From: Lachnospiraceae bacterium
Lineage (GTDB): Bacteria > Bacillota > Clostridia > Lachnospirales > Lachnospiraceae
NCBI GenBank assembly: GCA_024682115.1
Contig: JAIKZO010000116.1
Coordinates: 1-39,291 of the forward strand
DNA: 39,291 nucleotides
Direction: 5' to 3'
This document shows, piece after piece, positions 24,299-36,966 of the stretch. The translations under genes were made by a program, and so were the position numbers. The notes beneath the pieces are model-generated. The model was not told the DNA's origin, searched no databases, and saw nothing but the letters and a program-made list of their open reading frames with translations. Within the stretch, counting starts at the first letter, position 1. Each line of letters opens with the position of its first letter.

Positions 24299-24302
<4 letters not shown>
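24093..24302 (+). CDS. yaaA: S4-domain RNA-binding protein YaaA (RlbA-like)
   Basis: This 69-residue single S4 domain reads DEFIKLGQVFKLSGMTDSGV, EAKIVIQNGDVTVNGEVCLE and RGKKIRNGDVIRYKDKEIKV. It is the usual small gene between dnaN and recF in Firmicutes. Related S4 proteins bind structured RNA, and a role in ribosome assembly has been proposed. The ATG is 1 base past the dnaN stop with no separate ribosome-binding site, so it is probably translated by coupling to dnaN. Its stop overlaps the recF ATG (ATGA). Confidence 0.95.
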
Positions 24303-27363
<3,061 letters not shown>

Positions 27364-27393
27364 AGATATACATTTTCAGAAAAAGGAAGAGTT

Positions 27394-29994
27394 ATGGAAG
27401 ACAATATTTTTGACAAGATCCATGAGGTAGACCTGCAAAAGACCATGGAAAATTCATACATCGATTATGCGATGAGCGTTATCGCCTCACGTGCGCTTCC
27501 CGATGTAAGAGACGGTCTTAAGCCCGTTCAGAGAAGAGTACTCTACTCTATGATCGAGCTGAACAACGGTCCCGACAAGCCGCATCGTAAATCAGCGCGT
27601 ATCGTCGGAGATACGATGGGTAAATATCACCCTCACGGTGACAGTTCGATATACGGTGCCCTCGTTAACATGGCACAGCCCTGGAATTTCAGATATCCTC
27701 TAGTTGACGGACACGGAAACTTCGGATCCGTAGACGGAGACGGCGCTGCCGCAATGCGATACACCGAGGCCAGATTATCGAAGATCTCCATGGAGCTTCT
27801 TGCGGATATCAACAAAGACACCGTTGATTTTGCTCCGAACTTCGACGAAACGGAAAAAGAGCCCGTTGTTCTTCCGAGCAGATATCCGAACCTTCTCGTA
27901 AACGGAACGACAGGTATTGCCGTAGGTATGGCAACTAACATACCTCCTCACAATTTAAGGGAAGTAACGGATGCCCTTGTAAAGATAATAGATAACAGGG
28001 TTGAAGAAGATAAGGATACCGACATCGAAGAGATCCTTTCGATACTCAAAGCTCCCGATTTTCCTACCGGAGGTATCATCCTCGGAACCAGAGGTGCCGA
28101 AGAAGCCTACAGGACCGGACGCGGAAAGATCAGAGTCAGAGCGGTATCAAATATAGAGACCATGGCAAGCGGAAAGAGCAGTATTATTGTTACGGAACTT
28201 CCCTACATGGTAAATAAGGCAAATCTCATACAGAAGATTGCCGAACTCGTTAAGCTTAAGAAGATCGACGGTATCACCGATCTTCGCGATGAATCCGACA
28301 GAGAAGGAATGCGTATCGTAATAGAGCTCCGTCGTGATGTTAATCCCAACATCATCTTAAACCAGCTCTACAAGCATACGCAGCTTCAGGATACATTCGG
28401 TGTGATCATGCTGGCCCTCGTAAATAACGAGCCCAAGGTAATGAGCATTCTCGAAATGCTCAAGGCTTACCTTTCACACCAGGAAGAAGTCGTTACCAGA
28501 CGTACAAAGTATGATCTCAACAAAGCTGAAGAAAGAGATCATATCTTACAGGGATTACTGATCGCTCTTGATAATATCGATGAAGTGATCAATATAATAC
28601 GTAATTCCGCCGATACCCAAGCGGCTAAAGAAAACCTCATCAATCGTTTTTCACTTTCCGATGCACAGGCTCAGGCAATAGTCGACATGAGACTCCGTGC
28701 TCTTACAGGTTTGGAAAGATCCAAGCTTGAGAACGAGCATGAGGAACTCCTTAAGAAGATAGCCGAATTAAAGGCGATCCTTGCCGATGAAAAGCTTCTT
28801 CTCGGAGTTATCAGAACGGAAATGAAACTCACAGCCGAGAAGTACGGTGATGACCGTCGTTCAAAGATCGGATTCGATGAATACGATATTACGGATGAGG
28901 ACATGATCCCCAACGAAAACACGATCATCGCGATGTCTGATCTCGGATATATAAAGAGAATGACCATTGATAACTTCAAGTCTCAGCACAGAGGCGGTAA
29001 AGGTATCAAGGGAATGAACACGATAGAGGAGGATTTCATAGAAGATCTTCTGATGACCACGACGCATCACTATATCATGTTCTTCACGAATATGGGCCGC
29101 GTATACAGACTGAAGGCTTACGAGATACCCGAAGGATCAAGGATATCAAGGGGTGTTGCGATAGTCAATCTGCTTCAGCTTAATCCCGGAGAAAAGATAT
29201 CCGCTCTTATCCCGGTCAAGGAATACGAAGAAGAAAAGAACCTCTTCATGGTAACCAAGAAGGGAACGATCAAAAAGACCAAGGTTACCGAGTATTCAAA
29301 TATCAGAAAGAACGGACTCATCGCCATTAACTTAAGGGATGACGACGAACTCATAGAGGTTAAGATAACGGACAGCGATACGGATATCTTCCTCGTTACC
29401 AAATTCGGACAGTGCATAAGATTTAAGGAGACAGATGTCAGAAATACCGGAAGAAGTTCAATGGGCGTACGAGGAATGAACCTTGCGGATCAGGACGAGA
29501 TAGTCGGGATGCAGCTTGACCACCAGGGTGAGACCCTTCTCATCGCTTCCGAAAAGGGAATGGGTAAGAGGACAAAGCTTGATGAATTTACCGTACAGAA
29601 GAGAGGCGGTAAGGGTGTCAAGTGCTATAAGATCACCGAAAAGACAGGTTATGTCGTAGGTGTTAAGGCCGTAAACGACGATCACGAGATACTGATGATC
29701 ACAAATGCGGGTATCATCATCCAGATACCCATGAGCGATGTATCGATCCTCGGAAGGATAACATCCGGAGTAAAACTCATTAATCTTGAAAAGGATGTAT
29801 TTGTTGCCAAGATCGCCAAGGTAAGAGAAAAGATAACGAACGGAAACGAAGAGTTATCGGAAGAAGATCTTGATACGGTAGAAGAACCCGAGCAGGATAC
29901 GGATTTTAAACCTGCCGATCCTCTTGATGAAGAAGACGAAGATAAGAGGTATGTTGATCCGGATGAAGAAAGCAACGACGATACGGAAGAATGA
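27394..29994 (+). CDS. gyrA: DNA gyrase subunit A
   Basis: This is the DNA-cleaving subunit of gyrase. It is 866 residues. The catalytic Tyr123 lies in [14 protein letters not shown], and the breakage domain begins [20 protein letters not shown]. The C-terminal DNA-wrapping domain has a GyrA box at [11 protein letters not shown] and a second similar element [11 protein letters not shown], confirming gyrase rather than topoisomerase IV. It ends in a long acidic tail ([20 protein letters not shown] and on). In the quinolone-binding region the sequence is [17 protein letters not shown]: Ser84 is kept, but the residue matching E. coli Asp87 is Gly. Confidence 0.98.
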   Translation: MEDNIFDKIHEVDLQKTMENSYIDYAMSVIASRALPDVRDGLKPVQRRVLYSMIELNNGPDKPHRKSARIVGDTMGKYHPHGDSSIYGALVNMAQPWNFRYPLVDGHGNFGSVDGDGAAAMRYTEARLSKISMELLADINKDTVDFAPNFDETEKEPVVLPSRYPNLLVNGTTGIAVGMATNIPPHNLREVTDALVKIIDNRVEEDKDTDIEEILSILKAPDFPTGGIILGTRGAEEAYRTGRGKIRVRAVSNIETMASGKSSIIVTELPYMVNKANLIQKIAELVKLKKIDGITDLRDESDREGMRIVIELRRDVNPNIILNQLYKHTQLQDTFGVIMLALVNNEPKVMSILEMLKAYLSHQEEVVTRRTKYDLNKAEERDHILQGLLIALDNIDEVINIIRNSADTQAAKENLINRFSLSDAQAQAIVDMRLRALTGLERSKLENEHEELLKKIAELKAILADEKLLLGVIRTEMKLTAEKYGDDRRSKIGFDEYDITDEDMIPNENTIIAMSDLGYIKRMTIDNFKSQHRGGKGIKGMNTIEEDFIEDLLMTTTHHYIMFFTNMGRVYRLKAYEIPEGSRISRGVAIVNLLQLNPGEKISALIPVKEYEEEKNLFMVTKKGTIKKTKVTEYSNIRKNGLIAINLRDDDELIEVKITDSDTDIFLVTKFGQCIRFKETDVRNTGRSSMGVRGMNLADQDEIVGMQLDHQGETLLIASEKGMGKRTKLDEFTVQKRGGKGVKCYKITEKTGYVVGVKAVNDDHEILMITNAGIIIQIPMSDVSILGRITSGVKLINLEKDVFVAKIAKVREKITNGNEELSEEDLDTVEEPEQDTDFKPADPLDEEDEDKRYVDPDEESNDDTEE

Positions 29995-30021
29995 TCTGAA
30001 AAATCTTAATAAATGATCTTT

Positions 30022-30051
30022 ACAGGCCCTCACCTAACGGTGGGGGCTTGT
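30022..30051 (+). other. strong stem-loop after gyrA, without a T-run
   Basis: A 13-bp stem (30022-30034 with 30039-30051, two G-U pairs) encloses the loop TAAC. It has the look of an intrinsic terminator, but the following bases (GAGCGGAGAAAAAAG) hold no T-run. It ends 4 bases before the GGAG of the next gene, so it could shield that ribosome-binding site or mark an mRNA processing point. Confidence 0.65.
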
Positions 30052-30066
30052 GAGCGGAGAAAAAAG

Positions 30067-30387
30067 TTGGCAAAGACCAAACAGATAGAGGGACAGCTTG
30101 ATTTTTTCACCATGCTGTCTTTTGAAGAAGATGAGGAAAACAAAACAACCGAAAGCAGTGTCAACGATATACCGCCTTTTGAGGAATGCTCAAAATGCTG
30201 GTGTCGGGATTGCAGACACAATGAGTACAACGAAGGAGTACCCAGAGAATTCGCGGGAGAACAAAAAGCGTGTCCGTCATGCAGCTTTTGCATGGAAAAC
30301 GATGAACCCGAGATATGCATCATAGGTTCATACAAAAACGGATGCAGATTACGGGCCGAAGAAGAGGGATTCGGTCCCGAAACATAA
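30067..30387 (+). CDS. small Cys-rich protein of unknown function
   Basis: I prefer TTG at 30067, giving 106 residues, because GGAG (30056-30059) is well placed and the upstream in-frame ATG at 30013 would translate through a strong hairpin with no ribosome-binding site. The N-terminus carries EGQLDFFTML, close to the QLxLF peptide that binds the beta clamp. An acidic stretch follows. The C-terminal half has nine Cys: CSKCWCRDC, then ACPSCSFC, then single Cys in EICIIG and NGCRL. These could bind zinc or an iron-sulfur cluster. No signal peptide or membrane helix is seen. It lies between gyrA and the antiporter gene, all in one direction. I do not recognise a named family. Confidence 0.75.
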   Translation: MAKTKQIEGQLDFFTMLSFEEDEENKTTESSVNDIPPFEECSKCWCRDCRHNEYNEGVPREFAGEQKACPSCSFCMENDEPEICIIGSYKNGCRLRAEEEGFGPET

Positions 30388-30405
30388 AGAGGAGATGAAG
30401 AAAAA

Positions 30406-31593
30406 ATGGAAAGCTATGCGGTTTTAAAAGATCTCGCACTTATAGTTATCTTTGCCAAGCTATTCGGACTGGTAGCACGGAAACTCAGAGCACCCCAGGT
30501 AGTGGGAGAGATCATAGCCGGTGTGATAATAGGCCCGAGCCTTTTGGGACTGGTATCTCCGACACCTTTTATATCATCAATGGCGGAGGTCGGAGTGATA
30601 TTGCTGATGTTCTCGGCAGGACTCGGAACCGACTTAAAACAACTTATGAAAACAGGACCCCAGGCCACTTTGGTAGCCTGTTGCGGAGTATTTGTACCGC
30701 TTATCTGCGGAGCTTTGCTCTATATGGGATTTTACGGGGCAAGCCCCTGGGGAGACGAGAATTTCTACAGAGCCGTTTTTGTCGGAGTCATACTTACCGC
30801 GACATCCGTCAGCATTACCGCGCAGACACTCAAGGAAATGGGTAAGATAAGCACCAAGATAGGAACTCTGATCTTAAGTGCCGCGATCATAGATGATGTT
30901 ATCGGTATCCTTGTTCTTACGTTTGTTATAGGATTTAAGGATCCCGGCACTAAGCCTTTAAAAGTTGTGATAAGCACGATACTGTTTTTCATACTGGCTC
31001 TTATCGTGGGTGTAATTTCATACAAGATATTCAAAAAGATCGATGAAAGATATCCTCACACGAGAAGGATCCCGATCGCGGGACTTGCCTACTGTTTTGC
31101 TTTTTCATATATAGCGGAGAGGTTTTTCGGAATAGCGGATATTACGGGAGCGTATGTTGCCGGTATAATCCTTTGTTCCATAGATGATTCGGATTATATT
31201 GAAAGAAAAGTAGATATCAATTCCTATATGATATTCGGACCGGTATTTTTTGCTTCGATCGGATTAAAGACCACGTTTGACAATATTTCGACAAGCATTA
31301 TAGCATTCACGGTCTGCTTTATCCTTGTGGGACTGTTATCCAAGATCATCGGCTGCGGACTCATGGCCAAGATCTGCGGATATGACCTTAACGATTCCCT
31401 GAAGGTCGGGATCGGAATGATGACGAGGGGAGAAGTCGCACTTATCGTATCCCAGAAGGGATTGTCCGTCGGGCTTTTGGATTCCAATTATTTCACATGT
31501 GTGATACTCCTTATAATAGTGTCGAGCGTACTGACACCGATCCTACTTAAACTGATCTATTCAAAAGATCGCAAAGAGACCGTAAACAGCTAG
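30406..31593 (+). CDS. cation:proton antiporter (CPA2 family)
   Basis: This integral membrane protein of 395 residues has about 11-13 hydrophobic helices and exchanges Na+ or K+ for protons. The opening LIVIFAKLFGLVARKLRAPQ and VVGEIIAGVIIGPSLLGLVS is the typical CPA2/KefB-type first helix pair. Later parts include VILLMFSAGLGTDLKQLMKT, ILTATSVSITAQTLKEMGKI with AAIIDDVIGILVL (the paired acidic residues of the transport site), and GIGMMTRGEVALIVSQKGLS. No TrkA-N or other nucleotide-binding tail is attached, unlike KefB. GAGGAG precedes the ATG, and the gene follows the Cys-rich gene by 18 bases. The ion is not decided by the sequence. Confidence 0.92.
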   Translation: MESYAVLKDLALIVIFAKLFGLVARKLRAPQVVGEIIAGVIIGPSLLGLVSPTPFISSMAEVGVILLMFSAGLGTDLKQLMKTGPQATLVACCGVFVPLICGALLYMGFYGASPWGDENFYRAVFVGVILTATSVSITAQTLKEMGKISTKIGTLILSAAIIDDVIGILVLTFVIGFKDPGTKPLKVVISTILFFILALIVGVISYKIFKKIDERYPHTRRIPIAGLAYCFAFSYIAERFFGIADITGAYVAGIILCSIDDSDYIERKVDINSYMIFGPVFFASIGLKTTFDNISTSIIAFTVCFILVGLLSKIIGCGLMAKICGYDLNDSLKVGIGMMTRGEVALIVSQKGLSVGLLDSNYFTCVILLIIVSSVLTPILLKLIYSKDRKETVNS

Positions 31594-31667
31594 ATAAGGG
31601 TTGCAAACGGACGGATCGGATTTCCGTTCGTAGGAAGATAAAAACGATCATTATGGAGGGTTATTGA

Positions 31668-33944
31668 ATGATATTTGGAAACGGATGCTGGATCCAGAAG
31701 GAAGGATGTTCGTGTTTTGCACCGCAGGAGGTTTATTTCACAACGGTCACGGACACCAAAGTTACCATGTGCGTACCTACATATCACGTAAGGACGAGAG
31801 GAGACGTTTTGGGGAACGTCAATCTTACCATGGAGATCACTTCTCCCGCGGATGATATCCTGAGGATACGTACTTATCACTACAAAGGAGCGGTCAAAGA
31901 CACTCCTTCTTTTGAACTTTGCCTTAACGAAGAAAAAAAGCTTGATGTTACCGACAGCGAAGATAAGATCGTCATCAAGTCCGGAACAATGTCTCTTGAG
32001 ATAGACAAAAAGCAGTTTTCCATGAAGTTCTTAAGGGGAAACGAAGTCATTACGACATCCACAGGAAGAGATCTTGCTTTCATGAAGACCGACTGGAGGG
32101 GCCTTGCATACGATCCCGGCGACTATGAAGAGACTTATATGAGACAGATGTTCTCTCTGGCCGTAGATGAAAAAGTATACGGTATGGGAGAAAGGTTCAC
32201 ACCTTTTATAAAAAACGGACAGAGTGTGGATATCTGGAACGCCGACGGCGGGACCAGCACATTCCAGTCTTACAAAAACATACCTTTTTACATCACGAAC
32301 AAAGGCTACGGGGTTCTGGTGGACCATCCGGAGCTCGTCAACTTCGAGGTGGCTACCGAAATGGTCACACGTACGGAGTTTTCGGTAAAGGGTACATATC
32401 TTGATTACTTTGTCATCAACGGGCCTACGATGAAGGAAGTCCTCACCCGTTATACGGATCTTACGGGAAAGCCCAATCTTCCGGCTCCCTGGACTTTCGG
32501 ACTCTGGCTTTCCACGTCATTTACCACGAACTATGATGAAGAAACGGTCATGAGCTTTGTTAACGGAATGCTTGACCGTGATATACCGCTTCGCACATTC
32601 CACTTTGACTGCTACTGGATGAAGGAGTTCCATTGGTCCAACTTTATCTGGGACGACAGGGTATTCCCCGATCCCGAGGGAATGTTAAAGAGGATAAAGG
32701 CGAAAGGCCTCAATATCTGTGTGTGGATAAATCCTTATATAGGACAGGAATCCGTGCTCTTCGATGAAGGAATGAAGAACGGATATTTCATAAAGCGCAG
32801 CGACGGTACCGTATGGCAGTGGGATATGTGGCAGCCCGGAATGGCTATAGTGGATTTCACCAATCCCGATGCCTGCAAGTGGTTCCAGAGCAAGCTGGAA
32901 GTGCTTCTTGATATGGGAGTCGACTGCTTCAAGACCGATTTCGGCGAAAGGATCCCCGTTAAGGACGTCATCTATCATGACGGTTCGGATCCTCTTAAGA
33001 TGCACAATCTTTATACATATCTTTATAACAAATGTGTATTTGACCTGCTTTGCCGCAAGCGCGGAAAAGAGGATGCGGTCCTCTTTGCAAGATCGGCAAC
33101 TGTCGGCGGACAGAAATTCCCCGTTCACTGGGGAGGAGACTGCTGGTCCGATTACGAATCCATGGAAGAGAGCCTTCGCGGAGGCCTTTCCCTGCTGATG
33201 TCGGGCTTCGGTTACTGGGCTCACGATATCGGAGGATTTGAGAATACTTCGACGGCAGATGTATATAAGCGCTGGGTTCAGTTCGGACTTCTTTCTTCAC
33301 ATTCGAGACTTCACGGATCTTCTTCCTACAGGGTTCCGTGGGTATATGACGATGAAGCGGTCGATGTCGTAAGAAGCTTCACCAAATTAAAGGCTTCACT
33401 GATGCCCTATATCTATAAGACGGCAGTCGAGACATCGATAAGCGGTGTTCCTACCATGCGTTCTATGGTAATGGAATTCGAAAAAGACAGGACCTGCCAG
33501 TATCTCGATAAACAGTATATGTTCGGAGATTCCCTTCTGGTCGCACCGATCTTCAACGAAGAAGGTATCGGAAGCTTCTATCTTCCTGCCGGAAAATGGA
33601 CGGATTTCTTTACCGGAGAACTATATGAGGGAGAAAAGTGGTATGAGAAGAAATACGATTACCTCCATCTTCCGCTGCTGGTAAAGGAAGGATCGATCGT
33701 CGTACTCGGAAACTGCGATAACAGACCCGATTACGATTACGAAAAGGACGTGGAAGTAAGGATCTACGAACCCGAAGAAGGAAAAGAAATCGAAACGAAG
33801 GTCTACGGTATGGACGGAAAAGTCAGGATGACGATCAAAGCTGTTAAGAGGGGCGATGAGATCATCGTTACGAAAGAAGGAACGGGTTCTATAGCAAAGG
33901 CCGTTGCGTTCGGGGGAACGACAAAGGTAACGGTAAACGGCTAG
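31668..33944 (+). CDS. yicI: GH31 alpha-xylosidase (YicI type)
   Basis: This enzyme removes alpha-1,6-linked xylose from the non-reducing end of xyloglucan oligosaccharides. It is 758 residues and matches E. coli YicI in many long blocks. The nucleophile Asp424 lies in GVDCFKTDFGERIP and the acid Asp491 in FPVHWGGDCWSDYESM. The YicI-type substrate-site stretch FHFDCYWMKEFHW and the block AHDIGGFENT are present. The beta-sandwich domains before and after the barrel are complete. No signal peptide is seen, so it should act on imported sugars. GGAGGG lies before the ATG. GH42 follows 36 bases later, so the two are probably co-transcribed. Confidence 0.95.
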   Translation: MIFGNGCWIQKEGCSCFAPQEVYFTTVTDTKVTMCVPTYHVRTRGDVLGNVNLTMEITSPADDILRIRTYHYKGAVKDTPSFELCLNEEKKLDVTDSEDKIVIKSGTMSLEIDKKQFSMKFLRGNEVITTSTGRDLAFMKTDWRGLAYDPGDYEETYMRQMFSLAVDEKVYGMGERFTPFIKNGQSVDIWNADGGTSTFQSYKNIPFYITNKGYGVLVDHPELVNFEVATEMVTRTEFSVKGTYLDYFVINGPTMKEVLTRYTDLTGKPNLPAPWTFGLWLSTSFTTNYDEETVMSFVNGMLDRDIPLRTFHFDCYWMKEFHWSNFIWDDRVFPDPEGMLKRIKAKGLNICVWINPYIGQESVLFDEGMKNGYFIKRSDGTVWQWDMWQPGMAIVDFTNPDACKWFQSKLEVLLDMGVDCFKTDFGERIPVKDVIYHDGSDPLKMHNLYTYLYNKCVFDLLCRKRGKEDAVLFARSATVGGQKFPVHWGGDCWSDYESMEESLRGGLSLLMSGFGYWAHDIGGFENTSTADVYKRWVQFGLLSSHSRLHGSSSYRVPWVYDDEAVDVVRSFTKLKASLMPYIYKTAVETSISGVPTMRSMVMEFEKDRTCQYLDKQYMFGDSLLVAPIFNEEGIGSFYLPAGKWTDFFTGELYEGEKWYEKKYDYLHLPLLVKEGSIVVLGNCDNRPDYDYEKDVEVRIYEPEEGKEIETKVYGMDGKVRMTIKAVKRGDEIIVTKEGTGSIAKAVAFGGTTKVTVNG

Positions 33945-33980
33945 GAACTGACCGGTCAAAAACGGATATAAGGAGAAGGT

Positions 33981-36014
33981 ATGATAGAGTCAAAAAAGGT
34001 AAAGAAGATCCTTTACGGAGGGGATTATAATCCCGAGCAGTGGCCCGAGGATATCTGGGAAGAGGATATGCGGCTTTTTAAGCTGGCCAATATCGATGTA
34101 GTGACGCTCAATGTGTTCAACTGGGCTAATCTTCAGCCTTCCGAGGATGAATATGATTTTTCAAAGCTCGATAAGATAATGGATCTTGTCCGCAAAAACG
34201 ATATCAAGGTCTGCATGGCAACATCCACGGGAGCGCATCCGGCATGGATGGCGACCCGTCATCCCGATATCACGAGAGTTGAAAAGGACGGTATGAAAAG
34301 AAGGTTCGGAGCAAGGCACAATTCATGCCCCAATTCTCCGACATATCGTAAATATGCGGTCGCCCTGGCATCTAAGCTCGCCGAGAGATACAAAGACTAC
34401 GATAATATTGTTGCATGGCATGTATCAAACGAATTCGGCGGTGAATGTGTCTGCGACAATTGTGCGAAAGCCTTCCGTGAATGGGTAAAGGAAAGATACG
34501 GGACCATCGATAAAGTCAACGAAGCCTGGAATACCTCTTTCTGGGGACACAGGTTCTATGATTTTGAGGAGATAGTTCCTTCCGATTTCAGGTCGGAGGA
34601 ATTCCATTTTTACATCGACGGATCACCCCGTACGAATTTCCAGGGAATAACCCTTGATTACACGCGTTTCAATTCCGACAGCATGCTCGAATGCTTTAAG
34701 CTTGAAAGGGATGCGATCAGAAAGTTTACCCCCGATATTCCCGTGACCACGAATCTCATGGGATGGTACAAGGGGCTAGATTACAATAAATGGGCCAGGG
34801 AAATGGATTTCGTTTCCTGGGATAATTATCCGAACTGGGATGCCAGAAGCTCGGATCCCGCTTCTTTCCATGATGTGATAAGAAGCCTTAAGGGAGGAAA
34901 ACCTTTCTGCCTCATGGAGCAGACCCCCGGAGTTACCAACTGGCACATGTACTGCCGTCTTAAGAGACCGGGTGTGATGAGGCTCATGTCTTATCAGGCT
35001 GTCGCACACGGCTCCGATACGGTAATGTTCTTCCAGATGAGAAGATCACAGGGTGCCTGCGAAAAATATCACAGCGCGGTCATCGATCATGTCGGAAACG
35101 AAAATACCAGGGTATTCAGAGAGGTAACAGAGCTCGGAAAAGAGCTTACGGCTATAGGAGATCAGATCCTCGGAACAAGGATCAATTCAAAGGTTGCGAT
35201 AGTCGCAGACTGGGAAAACTGGTGGGCAGCGGAAATGTCTGCCGGCCCGACCGTCCTTATAAATTATCTTTCCGAAGTGATGACATATTACAATGCGCTG
35301 TTCAATCAGAACATTTCGGTGGATTTTGTATCGGAGGATGACGATATCTCCAAATACAGACTCGTCATCGCGCCCATGCTCTATATGAACAAACCCGGAT
35401 ACGACGATAAAGTAAGGAACTTCGTTAAGAACGGAGGATGTTACCTTACCACGTATTTCAGCGGTTATGTTGATGAAAACGACAGAGTCATTCTGGGAGG
35501 ATATCCCGGAAAACAAAAGGACATCCTGGGTGTCTGGGTGGAGGAATCCGATGCGATCCCGCCCGGAGAGAGCAACAGCTTTATCTATAAAGGAACGGAA
35601 TATCCTGCCGATATCCTCTGCGATGTCATGCATCTTCAGGGAGCGAGGGAGATATCGACATATGAAAAAGAATTCTATGCCGGAACCCCGGTCCTTACAA
35701 AAAACAAACTCGGAGACGGAACGGTATATTATGTCGGGACACGTTCGAGCGAGGAATTTTATGCGACATTCCTTCGCGATATCTGCGAGGAACTCTTTAT
35801 AGAGCCGGTACTCAATGCACCGAGGGAAGTGGAAGTTACCTGCAGGGAAAACGAAGAGAACAGATTCCTTTTCATTTTGAACCACAAGGATGTTCCGAGC
35901 GAAGTAAGGCTCAAAAAGCCCGGAGTGGATATTTTGACGGGAAAAGAGTATAATGCCGATAATATGGTAAAGCTCGATAAAAAGGGCGTAGCCATAATAA
36001 AGACAGGAAAATGA
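33981..36014 (+). CDS. GH42 beta-galactosidase
   Basis: This enzyme removes terminal beta-linked galactose from oligosaccharides. It is 677 residues, the usual GH42 length. The opening ILYGGDYNPEQWPEDIWEED is a family mark. The acid/base Glu151 lies in WHVSNEFGGE and the nucleophile Glu313 in CLMEQTPGVTNW. Cys116 with Cys156, Cys158 and Cys161 fits the structural zinc site of GH42. The trimerisation domain and the small C-terminal beta domain are present. No signal peptide is seen. It follows GH31 by 36 bases with AAGGAGAAGG upstream. Its substrate may be galactan oligomers from the GH53 enzyme or xyloglucan side chains. Confidence 0.94.
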   Translation: MIESKKVKKILYGGDYNPEQWPEDIWEEDMRLFKLANIDVVTLNVFNWANLQPSEDEYDFSKLDKIMDLVRKNDIKVCMATSTGAHPAWMATRHPDITRVEKDGMKRRFGARHNSCPNSPTYRKYAVALASKLAERYKDYDNIVAWHVSNEFGGECVCDNCAKAFREWVKERYGTIDKVNEAWNTSFWGHRFYDFEEIVPSDFRSEEFHFYIDGSPRTNFQGITLDYTRFNSDSMLECFKLERDAIRKFTPDIPVTTNLMGWYKGLDYNKWAREMDFVSWDNYPNWDARSSDPASFHDVIRSLKGGKPFCLMEQTPGVTNWHMYCRLKRPGVMRLMSYQAVAHGSDTVMFFQMRRSQGACEKYHSAVIDHVGNENTRVFREVTELGKELTAIGDQILGTRINSKVAIVADWENWWAAEMSAGPTVLINYLSEVMTYYNALFNQNISVDFVSEDDDISKYRLVIAPMLYMNKPGYDDKVRNFVKNGGCYLTTYFSGYVDENDRVILGGYPGKQKDILGVWVEESDAIPPGESNSFIYKGTEYPADILCDVMHLQGAREISTYEKEFYAGTPVLTKNKLGDGTVYYVGTRSSEEFYATFLRDICEELFIEPVLNAPREVEVTCRENEENRFLFILNHKDVPSEVRLKKPGVDILTGKEYNADNMVKLDKKGVAIIKTGK

Positions 36015-36018
36015 TCCT

Positions 36019-36966
36019 TTGAATTATATAGTTTTTGATCTTGAATGGAATCAATCAAATACGGGAAAAGAACCTGAGGTAAAGGAACTCCCCTTCGAGA
36101 TAATCGATATAGGGGCGATCAGAATGAGCGAAGACCGCAGGATGATAGGTGAATACAATCAGCTTGTTAAGCCGACGGTTTATCAGCATATGCACCATAT
36201 CACCAGCAAGATCATCCATCTTCACATGCAGGACCTTCAAAGGGGGATCCCTTTTAAGGATGCGATGAAGGACTTCATGGATTTTTGCGGAGAAGATTTC
36301 ATCTTCTGTTCATGGGGATCTTTGGATGTGTTTGAGCTTCAGAGAAACATGAAGTTCTACGGGATCGGACTTTTTTCGGACGGACCGCTTAAATTCCTGG
36401 ATGTTCAAAAGCTCTACAGTCTTGCATTCGAGGACGGGAAGAGCCGCAGGAATCTTGAATATGCGGTGGATGCGCTTAAGATAGAAAAAGACATTCCTTT
36501 CCACAGGGCTTTTTCGGATGCATATTATACCGCGAAGGTTATGTGCCTCCTGCCTGAGGATGTGCTCGATTACTGCTCTTTTGACACCTTTATGATACCC
36601 GAGTCAAAGGAAAAAGAGATACACATCAAATTCAGGGATTATTCGAAATACATTTCAAGGGAATTTGCGGATAAACATGAGGCCATGCTTGATAAGGAAG
36701 TTGCCTCAACCAAATGTTTTGTCTGCAACAAGAACATCCGTAAAAAGGTAAGATGGTTCTCTCCCAACGGAGGAAAGCATTTTTACTGTGTCGGCGAATG
36801 TCAGGTTCACGGTTTTGTCAAATTCAAGAACAGGATGAGAAAGACCGATACGGACGGGATCTATGTGGTAAAGACTTCCAAACTGATAGACGCACAGGAT
36901 GCGGAACTGCTTGCCGAAAAGAGACGGCAGGTCATAGATAATAAGAAAAAGAAGAAAAAGGATTAG
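36019..36966 (+). CDS. DEDDh 3'-5' exonuclease with a C-terminal Zn-binding-like domain
   Basis: This 315-residue protein begins with a DEDDh exonuclease fold (about residues 1-180). Exo I is FDLEWNQ with Asp7 and Glu9, HHITSKIIHLHMQDLQ follows, then CSWGSLDVFELQRNMKFYGI, and the closing HRAFSDAYYTAKVM gives the His and Asp. This is the ERI-1/KapD-like group. The C-terminal third has C-x2-C (KCFVCNKN) and C-x3-C-x2-H (YCVGECQVHGF), which looks like a zinc-binding knuckle, then a Lys-rich tail. TTG at 36019 is the start, 4 bases past the GH42 stop, with AGGAAA upstream inside GH42. RNA is the more likely substrate, but this is inferred. Its stop overlaps the convergent carboxypeptidase stop. 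Confidence 0.85.
   Translation: MNYIVFDLEWNQSNTGKEPEVKELPFEIIDIGAIRMSEDRRMIGEYNQLVKPTVYQHMHHITSKIIHLHMQDLQRGIPFKDAMKDFMDFCGEDFIFCSWGSLDVFELQRNMKFYGIGLFSDGPLKFLDVQKLYSLAFEDGKSRRNLEYAVDALKIEKDIPFHRAFSDAYYTAKVMCLLPEDVLDYCSFDTFMIPESKEKEIHIKFRDYSKYISREFADKHEAMLDKEVASTKCFVCNKNIRKKVRWFSPNGGKHFYCVGECQVHGFVKFKNRMRKTDTDGIYVVKTSKLIDAQDAELLAEKRRQVIDNKKKKKKD

Noticed and set aside
30013-30066. longer N-terminus for the Cys-rich protein from the ATG at 30013
   Set aside because: There is no ribosome-binding site before that ATG, and the added codons run through a 13-bp hairpin. TTG at 30067 with GGAG fits better.
31607-31631. 9-bp inverted repeat between the antiporter and GH31 genes, considered as a terminator
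   Set aside because: It has one G-T pair, a 7-base loop and no T-run on either strand, so it is not convincing as a terminator.
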